Program-made: the position numbers and the translations under genes
Shown here: piece after piece, positions 50,045 to 59,272 of the stretch
Layout of the letters: every line of letters starts with the position of its first letter
Position numbering within the stretch: the first letter of the stretch is position 1
Origin: Candidatus Accumulibacter sp. ACC003
GTDB taxonomy: Bacteria; Pseudomonadota; Gammaproteobacteria; Burkholderiales; Rhodocyclaceae
DNA length: 64,000 nucleotides
Direction: 5' to 3'
Assembly (NCBI RefSeq): GCF_907163085.1
Contig: NZ_CAJQTX010000004.1
Span: 204,956-268,955 of the forward strand
The notes under the pieces: generated by a model
What the model saw: the letters and a program-made list of their open reading frames with translations, nothing else
Databases searched by the model: none
Told to the model about the DNA's origin: nothing

Positions 50045-51565
50045 TTATTCGAGTTGCAGCAGGAACGGTTCGGCGAGAAGCAGACGCAGGCGTGCTGGGT
50101 CAAGCCAGGGCGCAGCACAGGAATTACGGATGAAGGCGATGGCGCCGCGCACACCGAGTTCTTGATACAGGTTGCGTAACTGCCGGGTGAAACGTGCCAG
50201 GGTATTGAACACATGCGCCAGGCGCATGAGGAGGTGATAGCCTTTCATGGCATTCCAGTCGAGGGCAAAGGCATGCTCGTAGTGGTAGCCCTGATGTTTT
50301 TCGACGAGGAAGCCCGCTTCGATGCCCCAACGGTGGCGGGCACCGAGGTTGCAGCGCTCATGGACATTGTCTTGTCTGAGCGGTTGGCTGGAGAGCCAGG
50401 CGTGGCGCGATGTTTCGGTGACGGTCCTGGCCTGTTCATCGATCTTTTCCCAGCTTTCCTCACAGACCACCAGGTTCAGCTTGAGACGCTGACGCCCGTT
50501 GGCCGCGAAGGCGTAGTCGATGTCGTTGACCCAGCTGAAGTGTTGTCGGCGCCTTCCCCAAGCGCGCTGCACGGCTTGTGGCTTCAGGGCGTGGAGTGCG
50601 CGGAACTCCTGCCAGACCGTGGACAAATCCTTGTCCTTAAGCACGATCATGAACTGCCAGTGGGCGCGCAAGCAGCGCTGCATCACCGGCCCGTTGGCGT
50701 AAAGGCCGTCGAGCAGGAGCAGGATCGGCAGGCGGGGGAACAGCGTCTTGAGCCGGTCGCTCAAGCGCACAAAGCCGCGCAGCTCGCAGTCCTGCTTTTG
50801 CGCTTCGGTATCGCCCAGCGCGTGTTCGAGGAACTCGCTGAGCAGTGGGACGACCAGGCCGTTGTGGAAAGCCAGGCTGGCCTCGAGGACGTAGACGAAG
50901 TACTGGGTGTGGCGGGTTTCCTCCTTGCCGACGGTGCGCTGGAGGAGTTCCTCCGCCCAGAGGGTGTCGCCGGCGACCTTCTGCGAGCCGTCGATGGCGA
51001 TGGGGTAGCAGTGGTTGATCAGATAGCGGCGGAAGCTCTTGCCGCGGATCAGCCGCTTCACCAGATCGACGTGGGCCTGCTCAAGGTGGTCAAGGTCGAT
51101 GTCGCGCAGCAGCCGAAACAGGGTGTCGGCGTGTGGTAGGGTCTCGATCTCCGGGAACAGCAGGTGGAGGTTGGCCATGAACTGGGGACGGGATATTTCG
51201 CGGTTGGTCTCGCGCCGAGAGGAGAACTGAAAGACGAACATCAGCAGACCGTAAAGCAGCAGCGCGGTCAGCTTGTGGCGGCGCTTCCTGGGGTCTCTCG
51301 GGTCGGGAATTTGTTCCAGTTGCTCGAGCAAGGCGGGTAGCTCTTTGCGCAGGAGACGCGTCTTTTTGCTCACGGCGTCCTCGCGGGCCTCCCTTTCCTC
51401 GCCGACGGTCGCGAAGGCTGAGCATCGGTTGGGCAGAGAAGTGGGGGAGTGGAGGACTTGTCCACTCGCGCGCCGTTTCGCGTTCAGTGCCTTTTCCTGC
51501 CGTTTCTTCTCTGAGCGCAGCTCCTTGAGGGCAGCGCGTGTCGGGCGACGGCAGGGTTTGCTCAT
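50045..51565 (-). CDS. IS4-superfamily DDE transposase (element copy 2)
   Basis: Protein identical in the translated sequence to that of copy 1 (506 residues, start MSKPCRRPTRAALKEL, acids in AIDGSQK, LLLDGLYANG and RWGIEAGF). Its ATG overlaps the stop of the DruA-like gene. Two intact copies mean the element could still be active. Confidence 0.88.
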   Translation of the reverse strand: MSKPCRRPTRAALKELRSEKKRQEKALNAKRRASGQVLHSPTSLPNRCSAFATVGEEREAREDAVSKKTRLLRKELPALLEQLEQIPDPRDPRKRRHKLTALLLYGLLMFVFQFSSRRETNREISRPQFMANLHLLFPEIETLPHADTLFRLLRDIDLDHLEQAHVDLVKRLIRGKSFRRYLINHCYPIAIDGSQKVAGDTLWAEELLQRTVGKEETRHTQYFVYVLEASLAFHNGLVVPLLSEFLEHALGDTEAQKQDCELRGFVRLSDRLKTLFPRLPILLLLDGLYANGPVMQRCLRAHWQFMIVLKDKDLSTVWQEFRALHALKPQAVQRAWGRRRQHFSWVNDIDYAFAANGRQRLKLNLVVCEESWEKIDEQARTVTETSRHAWLSSQPLRQDNVHERCNLGARHRWGIEAGFLVEKHQGYHYEHAFALDWNAMKGYHLLMRLAHVFNTLARFTRQLRNLYQELGVRGAIAFIRNSCAAPWLDPARLRLLLAEPFLLQLE

Positions 51566-52467
51566 GGCCGGGAGCTCCCAGGGGCGGCACACAGCCGGTC
51601 GCGACAATCGGCGCTCAGCGGTTTGAGCCACACCTGGCGGGGCGTGCTGCGATACGACTGGCCGGGGCGGGCCAGCCCGCGCCCGCTGGTTGCCCCGAGC
51701 AACTGCCAACCGGCCGCGCGGTAACAGGTGCCGGTATAGTGACGAGGATCGACGAAAGTCTCCAGCAACAGGGGCTCGAAGCCCCAGTGATCGAGCCAGT
51801 CCGCGCGTGCGCGGCGCGCGAGTTGTCCGAGCACATGACTGGCCAGATGCGGCACCCGGACGTGGGGAAAGATCAGGAAGCGGCTGTTGTTCACCACCCG
51901 CGCCAGGTTCTCGCGGCGGGCCTGGGCCGTCCAGCCGATCCAGCGGTCGCGCACGGCGACCGCGCGGGCAGCGCCGGCCAGCAGGACGCTGCCGAGCCGC
52001 CGGTCGCCCGCCGTGATGAAGTAGCGCAGGCGGTAGCCGAAGGCCCCCTGGAAACCCAGTGGGTGCCAGCGCGCCACCAGCGCATCCCACTGCGCCACCA
52101 ACGCCGCGTCGCGAACGACTTCCAGGCAGACCGGTGCGAGTGCCGACAGGGCGCAGTGCACGGGAAGCTCCCCGGTGACCGTATCTACGGGTGCCGCGGG
52201 CGGCGCGCAACGGCGTGCTGACGACGGCCTTATCGCCGGCAGTGTCAGCAGCCCGGCCGCCTGCAAACGCTCCAGAAACTCCAGGCAGGCGCTGATCTTC
52301 GCCGTCCCTGTCAGAGTGGTCCACCCCAGGTGCTCGCAGACCGTCGCCGCCAACTCCTTGCGCGCCAATCCCGGCAGCCACGCCACCGTCCCGCACACCT
52401 CGGCGATCTCCGCGGCGCTGAATACGCGACCGCAGTGCACCCACTCCCCTTCGCTCGTTGCAACCAC
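51562..52467 (-). CDS. DruA-like DUF4338 protein (element copy 2)
   Basis: Same protein as in copy 1 except for one visible substitution in the N-terminal region (EGEWVHCG instead of EEEWVHCG). The GTG start after GGAGG is chosen as for copy 1. The motifs VRDRWIGW, NNSRFLIFP and LLLETFVDP are kept. Confidence 0.8.
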   Translation of the reverse strand: MVATSEGEWVHCGRVFSAAEIAEVCGTVAWLPGLARKELAATVCEHLGWTTLTGTAKISACLEFLERLQAAGLLTLPAIRPSSARRCAPPAAPVDTVTGELPVHCALSALAPVCLEVVRDAALVAQWDALVARWHPLGFQGAFGYRLRYFITAGDRRLGSVLLAGAARAVAVRDRWIGWTAQARRENLARVVNNSRFLIFPHVRVPHLASHVLGQLARRARADWLDHWGFEPLLLETFVDPRHYTGTCYRAAGWQLLGATSGRGLARPGQSYRSTPRQVWLKPLSADCRDRLCAAPGSSRP

Positions 52468-52621
52468 CACGATACCTCCGGCTGAAACGTGGACCAATGA
52501 CCCTCCACCTATCCTGCCAGAAGTCCCCCCGGCTGTCTAGCTCCCTTGTGCGAAACCTTTTTTGCCTGCCCACCGCAACGCCTTGCCAGTACTGGGCTGG
52601 CGCAGTCATGCTTCAGCGCTG

Positions 52622-52709
52622 GCGAATCAGCCGTTCTGCAACGCCAACTCGCCCGCCGTTTTGGCCCGTTATCGTCCGAAACCTATGCTCGCCTGACCCA
52701 TGCCAGCCT
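52622..52709 (+). pseudogene. Rpn remnant, middle piece between two insertion sequences
   Basis: Continues the duplicated Rpn fragment (ESAVLQRQLARRFGPLSSET, then YARLTHASL) from the target duplication of the 2816-bp element to the 10-bp duplication atgccagcct of the ISAs1 element. Confidence 0.9.
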
Positions 52710-54617
52710 CACGGTAAATTTGTTCTCGTGCCGGGATCAAGGTGATACGTGGCCTGTAGAATTTTTGGTCATGCGCAGGTAGTCGAAGACCAATCGGATG
52801 TTGCGGTTGAGGTGGCGCATTTTTTCGGAAATGCTGGTTTTGCCGTCGGAGAAGTGGTGCAGGATTCCGACGGCAAAGCGGCGCAGGCGTGACATGTTCT
52901 CGGGTCCGTAACCAGTCCGAATACGGCTACGGTCCTCGTCGTAGTTCCAGTCGATGACGTAGTGACAGCGGTTCTCTATCGACCAATGGCCGCGATTGAT
53001 GGCGAGGATTTGCTGTGGGCTGGCCTGTTCTGGAGGGCGACTGGTGATCCCGAGAGCGATTTCGTGCGTCCGCTTGCCGCTCTTCTTGTGCAGCACTTCG
53101 CGCTCGATCAAGAACACCTGGCCGACATACGGGAAGTCGAGATAGGCGTTGAGGGCATTGCTGCACCAAATACGCCGAGTCTCGATCCGACCATGGTCAG
53201 GTGGCGAAACCGCCACGAAGTCTGCCCCCTTCCGATCCTGGAAGAGGAGCGCGATATCGGCTTGCAGTGTTGGCTGATTGCCTTTGACCGTGAAGTGATA
53301 GTGCGCCTTGCGCTCCACCAGGTAGGTCGCCAGCTTGCGCTGTGTCAGTAGCGCGTCGGCGGTGATGTCCTTGCCCTGAATATCGATCGCATCGAGCAGG
53401 GGTATGAACATCCCGATTTCATTGGTCTGCTTGAGCTCGTCCCCGCCATTTACGGGCAAGGTGCCGACTTTTTTTGGGTGTGACACACGCCGGTCTGATG
53501 CCCGACCACGCTCATGATGTGTGCTTGCTGACCGTGCTCGTCATGGGCATTGCGCATGGTCTTGCCGTCGACCGCCAGACTGGGGTCGTCTTGAGCATAG
53601 GCCTTGTTCCACTGCTGACACGCTTGATCGAGCGCCATGGGATCGACACGGATCAGGACGTCACGAATGATGAACTCGCTGGGTACGCGGTAAACGCCCT
53701 TCTCGCGACGACAGCGGAAACGCTCGCGTGCTTTCGGTGTGAGGTCTTTGGCCCACCCGGCGATGGCTTTGTAGCCCCGCATTCCGCACAAGACCGCCGC
53801 CGTGGCGATGGCCAGAACGGCAGGAAGGGGGTGACGCCTTCCTTGCGCGCGCCGCGGGTCGGCGATGCCGGCAAAGAAATCGGGAAGCGTGCGCATCTGT
53901 TCGGCGGTGAGCATCATCCTGGGCGCTCCTGTGCGATAGCGGGGGTTGAGTATCGAGCGGGAAAGTTGGCCGCGAGCGTCCGCCTGCAAGGGGCGAACAA
54001 AGACAACTTTGGGCGACGTCGGGTGGGCGCTGTAGCCTTCTCGGGTGCGGCGAAAGCCTTGCGTCAGCCCCAGAGGCGTCCAGTTCGCGGCGCGATAGAC
54101 GGTCCCCTGGAAGCGCGAGGGGTCCACAAAGGTCTCCAGCAGTAACAGCGGCTTCCCGAAATGCGCCTGCCAATCCTCGGCGACCCGTCGCTCGCACAGC
54201 GAGAGCACCTTGGAGCCGAGATTGGGGTAATGCCAATCGGGAAGGATCAGAAAGCGACTGTTGTTGGCGACCAGGCCCAAGCGATCGTACTGATGCCGAT
54301 AGTCCCAGCCGATCCAGCGGTCACGAACGCCGCATTTCCAGGCCGCCGCAGAGAAACTCAGCAGGGCCGTCCACTTTTCGCCGTAGGTGGCCACGTACCA
54401 AAGCGTGTGCCCGATCTTCGCCAGGTCGCCCAGGTAGTGATGCTCTGCCATCAACTCCCGATAGCGAGCCTCTTCGCTCTTGCCCACCAAGCGAACACGC
54501 AATGCACCAAGAACGCTTTCCATGCGCCATTTATACGGACTTCCGGCGCAGATGTCCAGGGGGAAGAACTAACTGCTTGATTGCCCGTGCGTTGCCTGAG
54601 AGGACAAATCCACCCTG
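52710..54617 (-). mobile_element. ISAs1-family element with DruA-transposase fusion (1908 bp)
   Basis: Imperfect inverted ends (cacggtaaatttgttctc at the left; gaggacaaatccaccctg at the right). A perfect 10-bp target duplication atgccagcct is at 52700-52709 and 54618-54627, matching the uninterrupted site at about 49519 in the neighbouring intact Rpn gene. It holds one minus-strand gene. Confidence 0.92.
52737..54523 (-). CDS. DruA-like (DUF4338) domain fused to ISAs1 transposase, with a -1 frameshift
   Basis: Residues 1-200 form a DUF4338 domain: CGVRDRWIGWDYRHQ, ANNSRFLILPDWHYPNLGSK, LLLLETFVDPSRFQGTVYRA. From about 203 the ISAs1 transposase follows: RTLPDFFAGIADPRRAQGRR, LAVDGKTMRNAHDE (D), DAIDIQGKDITADALLTQRK (D) and RGHWSIENRCHYVIDWNYDE (E). 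The frame changes at 53468-53474, where the minus strand reads A AAA AAG. A -1 shift joins HTQKK to VGTLPVNGGDELKQTNEIGM. It could be programmed or a lesion. The first frame alone ends at 53450. Confidence 0.85.
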
Positions 54618-54705
54618 ATGCCAGCCTCGCTCAACTTGAACAATGGGCCGACAACATCCTCGATGCAAACACGCTGGAAGACGTGTTCAAAGTCAGGAAC
54701 TGAAG
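54618..54705 (+). pseudogene. Rpn remnant, right piece
   Basis: Completes the duplicated fragment (ASLAQLEQWADNILDANTLE, then DVFKVRN stop). It is followed by the same flank as the intact gene (gaagcgaaaccgtggtctgt), showing that the duplication included that flank. Confidence 0.9.
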
Positions 54706-54727
54706 CGAAACCGTGGTCTGTCCGTTC

Positions 54728-55160
54728 GCCGTAAAGCAGTAAGTCTAGCGGGTTGAAGTCCCGTCCGGGGAGTTGTCCGTACGCCCCGGTAGCATGAGGA
54801 AGCGGCGCTGTGGTAACACGGGGTCGTGAGTTTCCCAACAGCAAGAGAGCAGACCGTAACGCAAGTGAACCTATGTGTAGCCTCGTAAAACGAATTGGGA
54901 AAGCCGCCCCTGTGGGCAGAAAGGGAAGGCCGTTGGATCGGCGCTGGAACAACGGAAGTGGCGTCAATCGACTCACGGGGCAGCACGGTCGGCATGTTCT
55001 CGAAGATTTACTGCCCAGTGCTGGAGACCCGTCTCCGGGGGTAGGGAGGCCGCCGACGGCTGCGCGCAACGACCCAAACGCGACATTTCGCACGCATCTG
55101 CGTGAATGGCAGCTGATTGAGGCAAACCGACCATCATTTGGGGAGTGTTGAATACGTGAA
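54728..55160 (+). other. unexplained segment, possibly the 5' part of a group II intron
   Basis: No gene is apparent. agcgggttgaagtcccgtcc, aacgcaagtgaacctatgtg and gaattgggaaagccg resemble conserved stretches in domain I of bacterial group II introns. No reverse transcriptase frame or domain V hairpin could be identified, so a remnant is the most that can be said. Confidence 0.35.
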
Positions 55161-55185
55161 TGCAAGACCTGACACCTTTTGTTGC

Positions 55186-56884
55186 GTAACCGTTCACACC
55201 CCCTTAACAAACGCCGCCAACGCCATGCTTTTGCGGCATAATTCGTGACCATGACGACCACACGATAGCCACGCCGAGATGCGCCTGAGCAAGCATGATC
55301 TCTTCCAGATGGACGACGAGTGGCTGAAGAAGCTGCCGGCGGAGCTGTTGCTGGAAGTGTCGAAGCGACTGCTGCACGACGTCAAGGAGTTACAGGATCG
55401 GCTGAATCAAAACCCGGCCAACAGCTCGCGGCCGCCGAGTACAAAGGCACCGTGGGAGAAGGGGCGCGAGCCAGCCGGGGAGAACGAAGCGCCAGTCAAG
55501 CCAGGTGCTACAGAAACGGCAGAGAGTTCGGCGCCAGCGCCAGAGACTACGCCGCCGGCGCCAGAGACGTCGCCGCCGGTGACCGAACGTCCATCGCCCC
55601 GAAAAGGCACGGGGAAACCCCCGGGCAGGCAAGCGGGCAGTCCGGGCCATGGTCGCACGCAGAAACTGGTGGTTACTGACAATTGCATGCACCGACCCGA
55701 GACCTGCGCGGTTTGTGGTGGAGCGTTGGCGGAGGAGGCCGAGTCGCAGGCTTACACGGCCTGGGACGAGATCGACATCGCGCCGCCCGTCGAGGGCGCC
55801 ATCGGACTGATGTTCAACGTGACGCGTCACACGCTGCTTGAAGTACGCTGCGCTTGCGGCCACGTCAGCCGTGCGAAGCCCTGGCGGGCGCCGAACGACG
55901 CCCAGTGGGGGAAGGTTGAGCTGGGCGAATGGCGCTTGGTGGGTCCTCGTCTGGCCGGTGTCATCGTTCTGCTCGCGCTGCGAATGCGCCTGTCGCGAGC
56001 GCGTATTCGCGAGCTCCTGCAGGACGTCTTCGACCTGACGCTGAGCACCGGCGTGATCGATGAGACGATCCGGGAAGCCGGCCGTGCCAGCTTCCCGCTG
56101 GAGGACGCCCTGGTGGCCGATATCGTGCAGGTGGCGCAATTGCACGTCGATGAAACGTCGTGGCCGGAAGCCGGCGTGCTGCTGTGGTTGTGGGCGCTGG
56201 TCAGTACCTCTACGGCGCTGTACCTCATCGGCCCACGCACCCGGGAGATGCTCGATAACGCCCTGCAAGACGGCTATACCGGCATCCTCATCAGCGATGG
56301 GTACGTGGTCTACCGGACCTGGGAAAACTGCCTGCGCTGCTGGCCGCACCTGCTGCGCAAGTTGCGGGGGCTGGCCGAATCGAGTGATGGCCGGGTGTCC
56401 CGGGTTGGGCAGGAGATGGAAGGTATCCTGACAGCGCTGATGGACGCCATCTACGCGGCGCGGATCGAGCCGTCGCCGCAAGCCCTGCCCGAGCGCTACG
56501 CCGCCGAGGTCAAACGATTCCGACACCTGTGCGAGGGGCATCAGACGGATGAACATCCGGCCCTGCGCCGTGTCGTGCGCGAATTCCTCTACGACTGGAA
56601 AGTCATCCTGCGTCCTCTCGCGGAGCCCCTGTTGCCGCTCTCCAACAACGCCGCCGAGCAGGCGCTGCGACACTGGGTCATTTCGCGCAACATCAGCCAT
56701 GGCACCCGTTCCGAAGAAGGGTCCCGCGCCTCCGCCCTCTTGGCCAGTGTCATCGAGACCTGCTGCCGCCGCGGCACCTCCGCCTGGCAGTACCTCGGCA
56801 CCGTCATCGCTGCCGCTCGCAAAGGCTTACAGCTTCCCGCTCTCCCCGCTATCCCGGCTGCGGCGTAGGGGAGTGAACGATTAC
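55186..56884 (+). mobile_element. IS66-family element (1699 bp), transposase only
   Basis: Terminal inverted repeats start gtaaccgttcacaccccc (left) and end in the counterpart gtgaacgattac (right). A perfect 8-bp target duplication, tttgttgc, is at 55178-55185 and 56885-56892, the size expected for IS66. It carries the transposase gene alone, without tnpA/tnpB accessory genes, as in the ISBst12-like subgroup. Confidence 0.93.
55279..56868 (+). CDS. IS66-family transposase
   Basis: A 529-residue DDE transposase. The N-terminal NSSRPPSTKAPWEKGRE and GRQAGSPGHGRT segments and a zinc-binding motif (CAVCGGAL, CACGHV) precede the catalytic core. Catalytic acids are likely in LHVDETSWPEAG (D) and LISDGYVVY (D), with E in PLSNNAAEQALRHWVISRN. 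The Ala/Pro/Thr-rich insert near residues 70-110 (APETTPPAPETSPP) is unusual but common in the family. Confidence 0.95.
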   Translation: MRLSKHDLFQMDDEWLKKLPAELLLEVSKRLLHDVKELQDRLNQNPANSSRPPSTKAPWEKGREPAGENEAPVKPGATETAESSAPAPETTPPAPETSPPVTERPSPRKGTGKPPGRQAGSPGHGRTQKLVVTDNCMHRPETCAVCGGALAEEAESQAYTAWDEIDIAPPVEGAIGLMFNVTRHTLLEVRCACGHVSRAKPWRAPNDAQWGKVELGEWRLVGPRLAGVIVLLALRMRLSRARIRELLQDVFDLTLSTGVIDETIREAGRASFPLEDALVADIVQVAQLHVDETSWPEAGVLLWLWALVSTSTALYLIGPRTREMLDNALQDGYTGILISDGYVVYRTWENCLRCWPHLLRKLRGLAESSDGRVSRVGQEMEGILTALMDAIYAARIEPSPQALPERYAAEVKRFRHLCEGHQTDEHPALRRVVREFLYDWKVILRPLAEPLLPLSNNAAEQALRHWVISRNISHGTRSEEGSRASALLASVIETCCRRGTSAWQYLGTVIAAARKGLQLPALPAIPAAA

Positions 56885-56929
56885 TTTGTTGCGCGTTAGC
56901 TCTCTTCTACCAAAGCTGCCCAAATCACC

Positions 56930-58060
56930 ATGCCTACCACGAACGACAACAAGGTAGCCCTCATCACCGGCATCACCGGCCAGGACGGCGCCTATCTCGC
57001 CGAGTTTCTGCTCAACAAAGGCTACGAGGTCCACGGCATCAAGCGCCGCTCGTCGCTCTTCAACACCGACCGCATCGACCATCTCTACCAGGATCCGCAC
57101 GAAACCGACCGCAAGTTCATCCTGCACCACGGCGACCTCACCGATTCCAGCAGCCTGATCCGCATCATCCAGCAGGTGCAGCCCGACGAAATCTATAACC
57201 TCGCCGCGCAAAGTCACGTCGCCGTCAGCTTCGAAGAGCCCGAATACACCGCCAACGCCGACGGCGTCGGCGCCCTGCGCATCCTCGAAGCGATCCGCAT
57301 CCTCGGCCTGGAAAAGAAAAGCCGCTTCTACCAGGCCAGCACCTCCGAACTCTACGGCCTGGTGCAGGAAACCCCGCAGAAGGAGAGCACCCCCTTCTAC
57401 CCGCGCAGCCCCTACGCCGTCGCCAAGCTCTACGCCTACTGGATCACCATCAACTACCGTGAGGCCTACGGCATCTACGCCTGCAACGGCATCCTCTTCA
57501 ATCACGAAAGCCCGGTGCGCGGCGAAACCTTCGTTACCCGCAAGATCACCCGCGCCATCGCCCGCATCGCCCTCGGGCTGCAGGATTGCCTCTACCTCGG
57601 CAACCTCAGCGCCCTGCGCGATTGGGGCCACGCCAAGGACTACGTTGAAATGCAGTGGCTGATGCTGCAGCAGGATCAGCCGGAGGACTTCGTCATCGCC
57701 ACCGGTGTGCAATACAGCGTCCGCCAGTTCGTCGAATTCGCCGCTGCCGAACTCGGCATCACCATCCGCTTTGAAGGCGAGGGCGCGGAGGAGGTCGGCA
57801 TCGTCGCCAAGGTGGAAGGGGACAAGGCCAAAGCCAAGCTTGGCGACGTCATCGTCAAGGTCGACCCGCGCTATTTCCGCCCCACCGAAGTCGAAACCCT
57901 GCTCGGCGACCCAACCAAAGCCCGCGAAAAACTCGGCTGGACGCCACAAACCAGCCTGCAGGAACTGGTCAAGGAAATGGTTCTCGCCGACTACAGCTCA
58001 GCCAGGCGCGACGCGCTGGTCAAACTGGCCGGCTTCAAGACCTTCGACCATCACGAATGA
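56930..58060 (+). CDS. gmd: GDP-mannose 4,6-dehydratase, intact copy
   Basis: A 376-residue short-chain dehydrogenase/reductase with the NAD(P) motif [17 protein letters not shown], the [16 protein letters not shown] segment and the catalytic YAVAK preceded by TSELYG. It converts GDP-mannose to GDP-4-keto-6-deoxymannose, the first step to GDP-L-fucose. The fcl gene follows by 12 bases. The IS66 insertion lies 37 bp upstream of the 8-bp duplication and probably separates the gene from its original promoter. Confidence 0.96.
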   Translation: MPTTNDNKVALITGITGQDGAYLAEFLLNKGYEVHGIKRRSSLFNTDRIDHLYQDPHETDRKFILHHGDLTDSSSLIRIIQQVQPDEIYNLAAQSHVAVSFEEPEYTANADGVGALRILEAIRILGLEKKSRFYQASTSELYGLVQETPQKESTPFYPRSPYAVAKLYAYWITINYREAYGIYACNGILFNHESPVRGETFVTRKITRAIARIALGLQDCLYLGNLSALRDWGHAKDYVEMQWLMLQQDQPEDFVIATGVQYSVRQFVEFAAAELGITIRFEGEGAEEVGIVAKVEGDKAKAKLGDVIVKVDPRYFRPTEVETLLGDPTKAREKLGWTPQTSLQELVKEMVLADYSSARRDALVKLAGFKTFDHHE

Positions 58061-58072
58061 GCGGTTCAGATC

Positions 58073-59218
58073 ATGCCTGAACCCAGAATCTACGTCGCCG
58101 GCCACCGCGGCATGGTCGGCTCAGCCATCGTGCGCCAACTCACCGGTGATCACCAGTGCAGCCCGGCAGGCGAAACCGAATCCACCGCACCGCAGATCAT
58201 CACCCGCGCGCACGCCGAACTCGACCTCACCAACCAGCAGGCCGTCAATGCCTTTTTTGCCGAAGAGCGGCCCGACCAGGTCTACCTGGCCGCCGCCAAG
58301 GTCGGCGGCATCCACGCCAACAACACCTATCCGGCCGAATTCATCTACCAGAACCTGATGATCGAAGCCAACATCATCCACGCCGCCCACACCTACGGCG
58401 TGCAGAAGCTGCTCTTCCTCGGCTCCAGTTGTATCTACCCCCGACTCGCCCCACAACCGATGCGCGAAGAGGTCTTGCTCACCGGCACCCTGGAACCCAC
58501 CAACGAACACTACGCCATCGCCAAGATTGCCGGCATCAAGCTCTGCGAAAGCTACAACCGTCAATACGGGCGTGACTACCGCAGTGTCATGCCCACCAAC
58601 CTCTATGGCCCGGGCGACAACTACGATCTACAGAACAGCCACGTGATCCCGGCGATGATTCGCAAGTTTCATCTCGCCAAGCTCGCCGCCGAACGCAACT
58701 GGTCGGCCATAGAGGAGGACGAAGCCAGGCACGGTGCCATCCCGGAAGACCTCAAGCGCCAACTCCGCGCGAGCTGTACCGGAAAGCTTGAACCCTGCCT
58801 CTCGCTCTGGGGCAGCGGCACCCCGCGGCGCGAATTCCTCTACGTCGACGACATGGCTGCGGCCAGCGTGCACATCATGAGCCTCGATCAGAAGACCTAC
58901 GCCGCCCACACCCAGCCGATGCTCGCCCACATCAATGTCGGCAGCGGCGACGACCTCAGCATCCGCGAACTCGCCGAAACCGTGGGCAAAGTCATCGGTT
59001 ACCAAGGCCGGATCGAATTCGACCGGAGCAAGCCGGACGGCGCACCGCGCAAGCTTATGGATAGCTCACGGCTCAACGAGCTTTGCTGGCGTTCCAAAGT
59101 GGGCCTGGATCAGGGGCTCGCCAGTGCCTATGCGGACTATCACAAGGTGATCCCGGCCCTGAGATCGCTCTCTGTCCGGGCATCCTCGTCGTGTTCTACA
59201 AGCAACTACCCGCCGTAG
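58073..59218 (+). CDS. fcl: GDP-L-fucose synthase, copy 1
   Basis: A 381-residue epimerase/reductase: [47 protein letters not shown] with the catalytic Ser-Cys, and the [20 protein letters not shown] Tyr-Lys pair. It makes GDP-L-fucose from the Gmd product. The last 24 or so residues ([20 protein letters not shown]) do not match the ending AYADFVGG of the second copy, so the C-terminus has been replaced by read-through into unrelated DNA. Confidence 0.94.
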   Translation: MPEPRIYVAGHRGMVGSAIVRQLTGDHQCSPAGETESTAPQIITRAHAELDLTNQQAVNAFFAEERPDQVYLAAAKVGGIHANNTYPAEFIYQNLMIEANIIHAAHTYGVQKLLFLGSSCIYPRLAPQPMREEVLLTGTLEPTNEHYAIAKIAGIKLCESYNRQYGRDYRSVMPTNLYGPGDNYDLQNSHVIPAMIRKFHLAKLAAERNWSAIEEDEARHGAIPEDLKRQLRASCTGKLEPCLSLWGSGTPRREFLYVDDMAAASVHIMSLDQKTYAAHTQPMLAHINVGSGDDLSIRELAETVGKVIGYQGRIEFDRSKPDGAPRKLMDSSRLNELCWRSKVGLDQGLASAYADYHKVIPALRSLSVRASSSCSTSNYPP

Positions 59219-59272
59219 GTCTGCGCCCGGTAGAGTAGTCGTTCTGCACGGAACCGACGACAAGGCACAGCC

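Larger units (their letters stand above)
49806..52621 (-). mobile_element. 2816-bp insertion sequence, copy 2
   Basis: Same element as 36317-39132 (constant offset 13489). It is inserted in the duplicated Rpn fragment with a perfect 9-bp target duplication, gcgaatcag, at 49797-49805 and 52622-52630. Both gene frames are intact. Confidence 0.95.
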
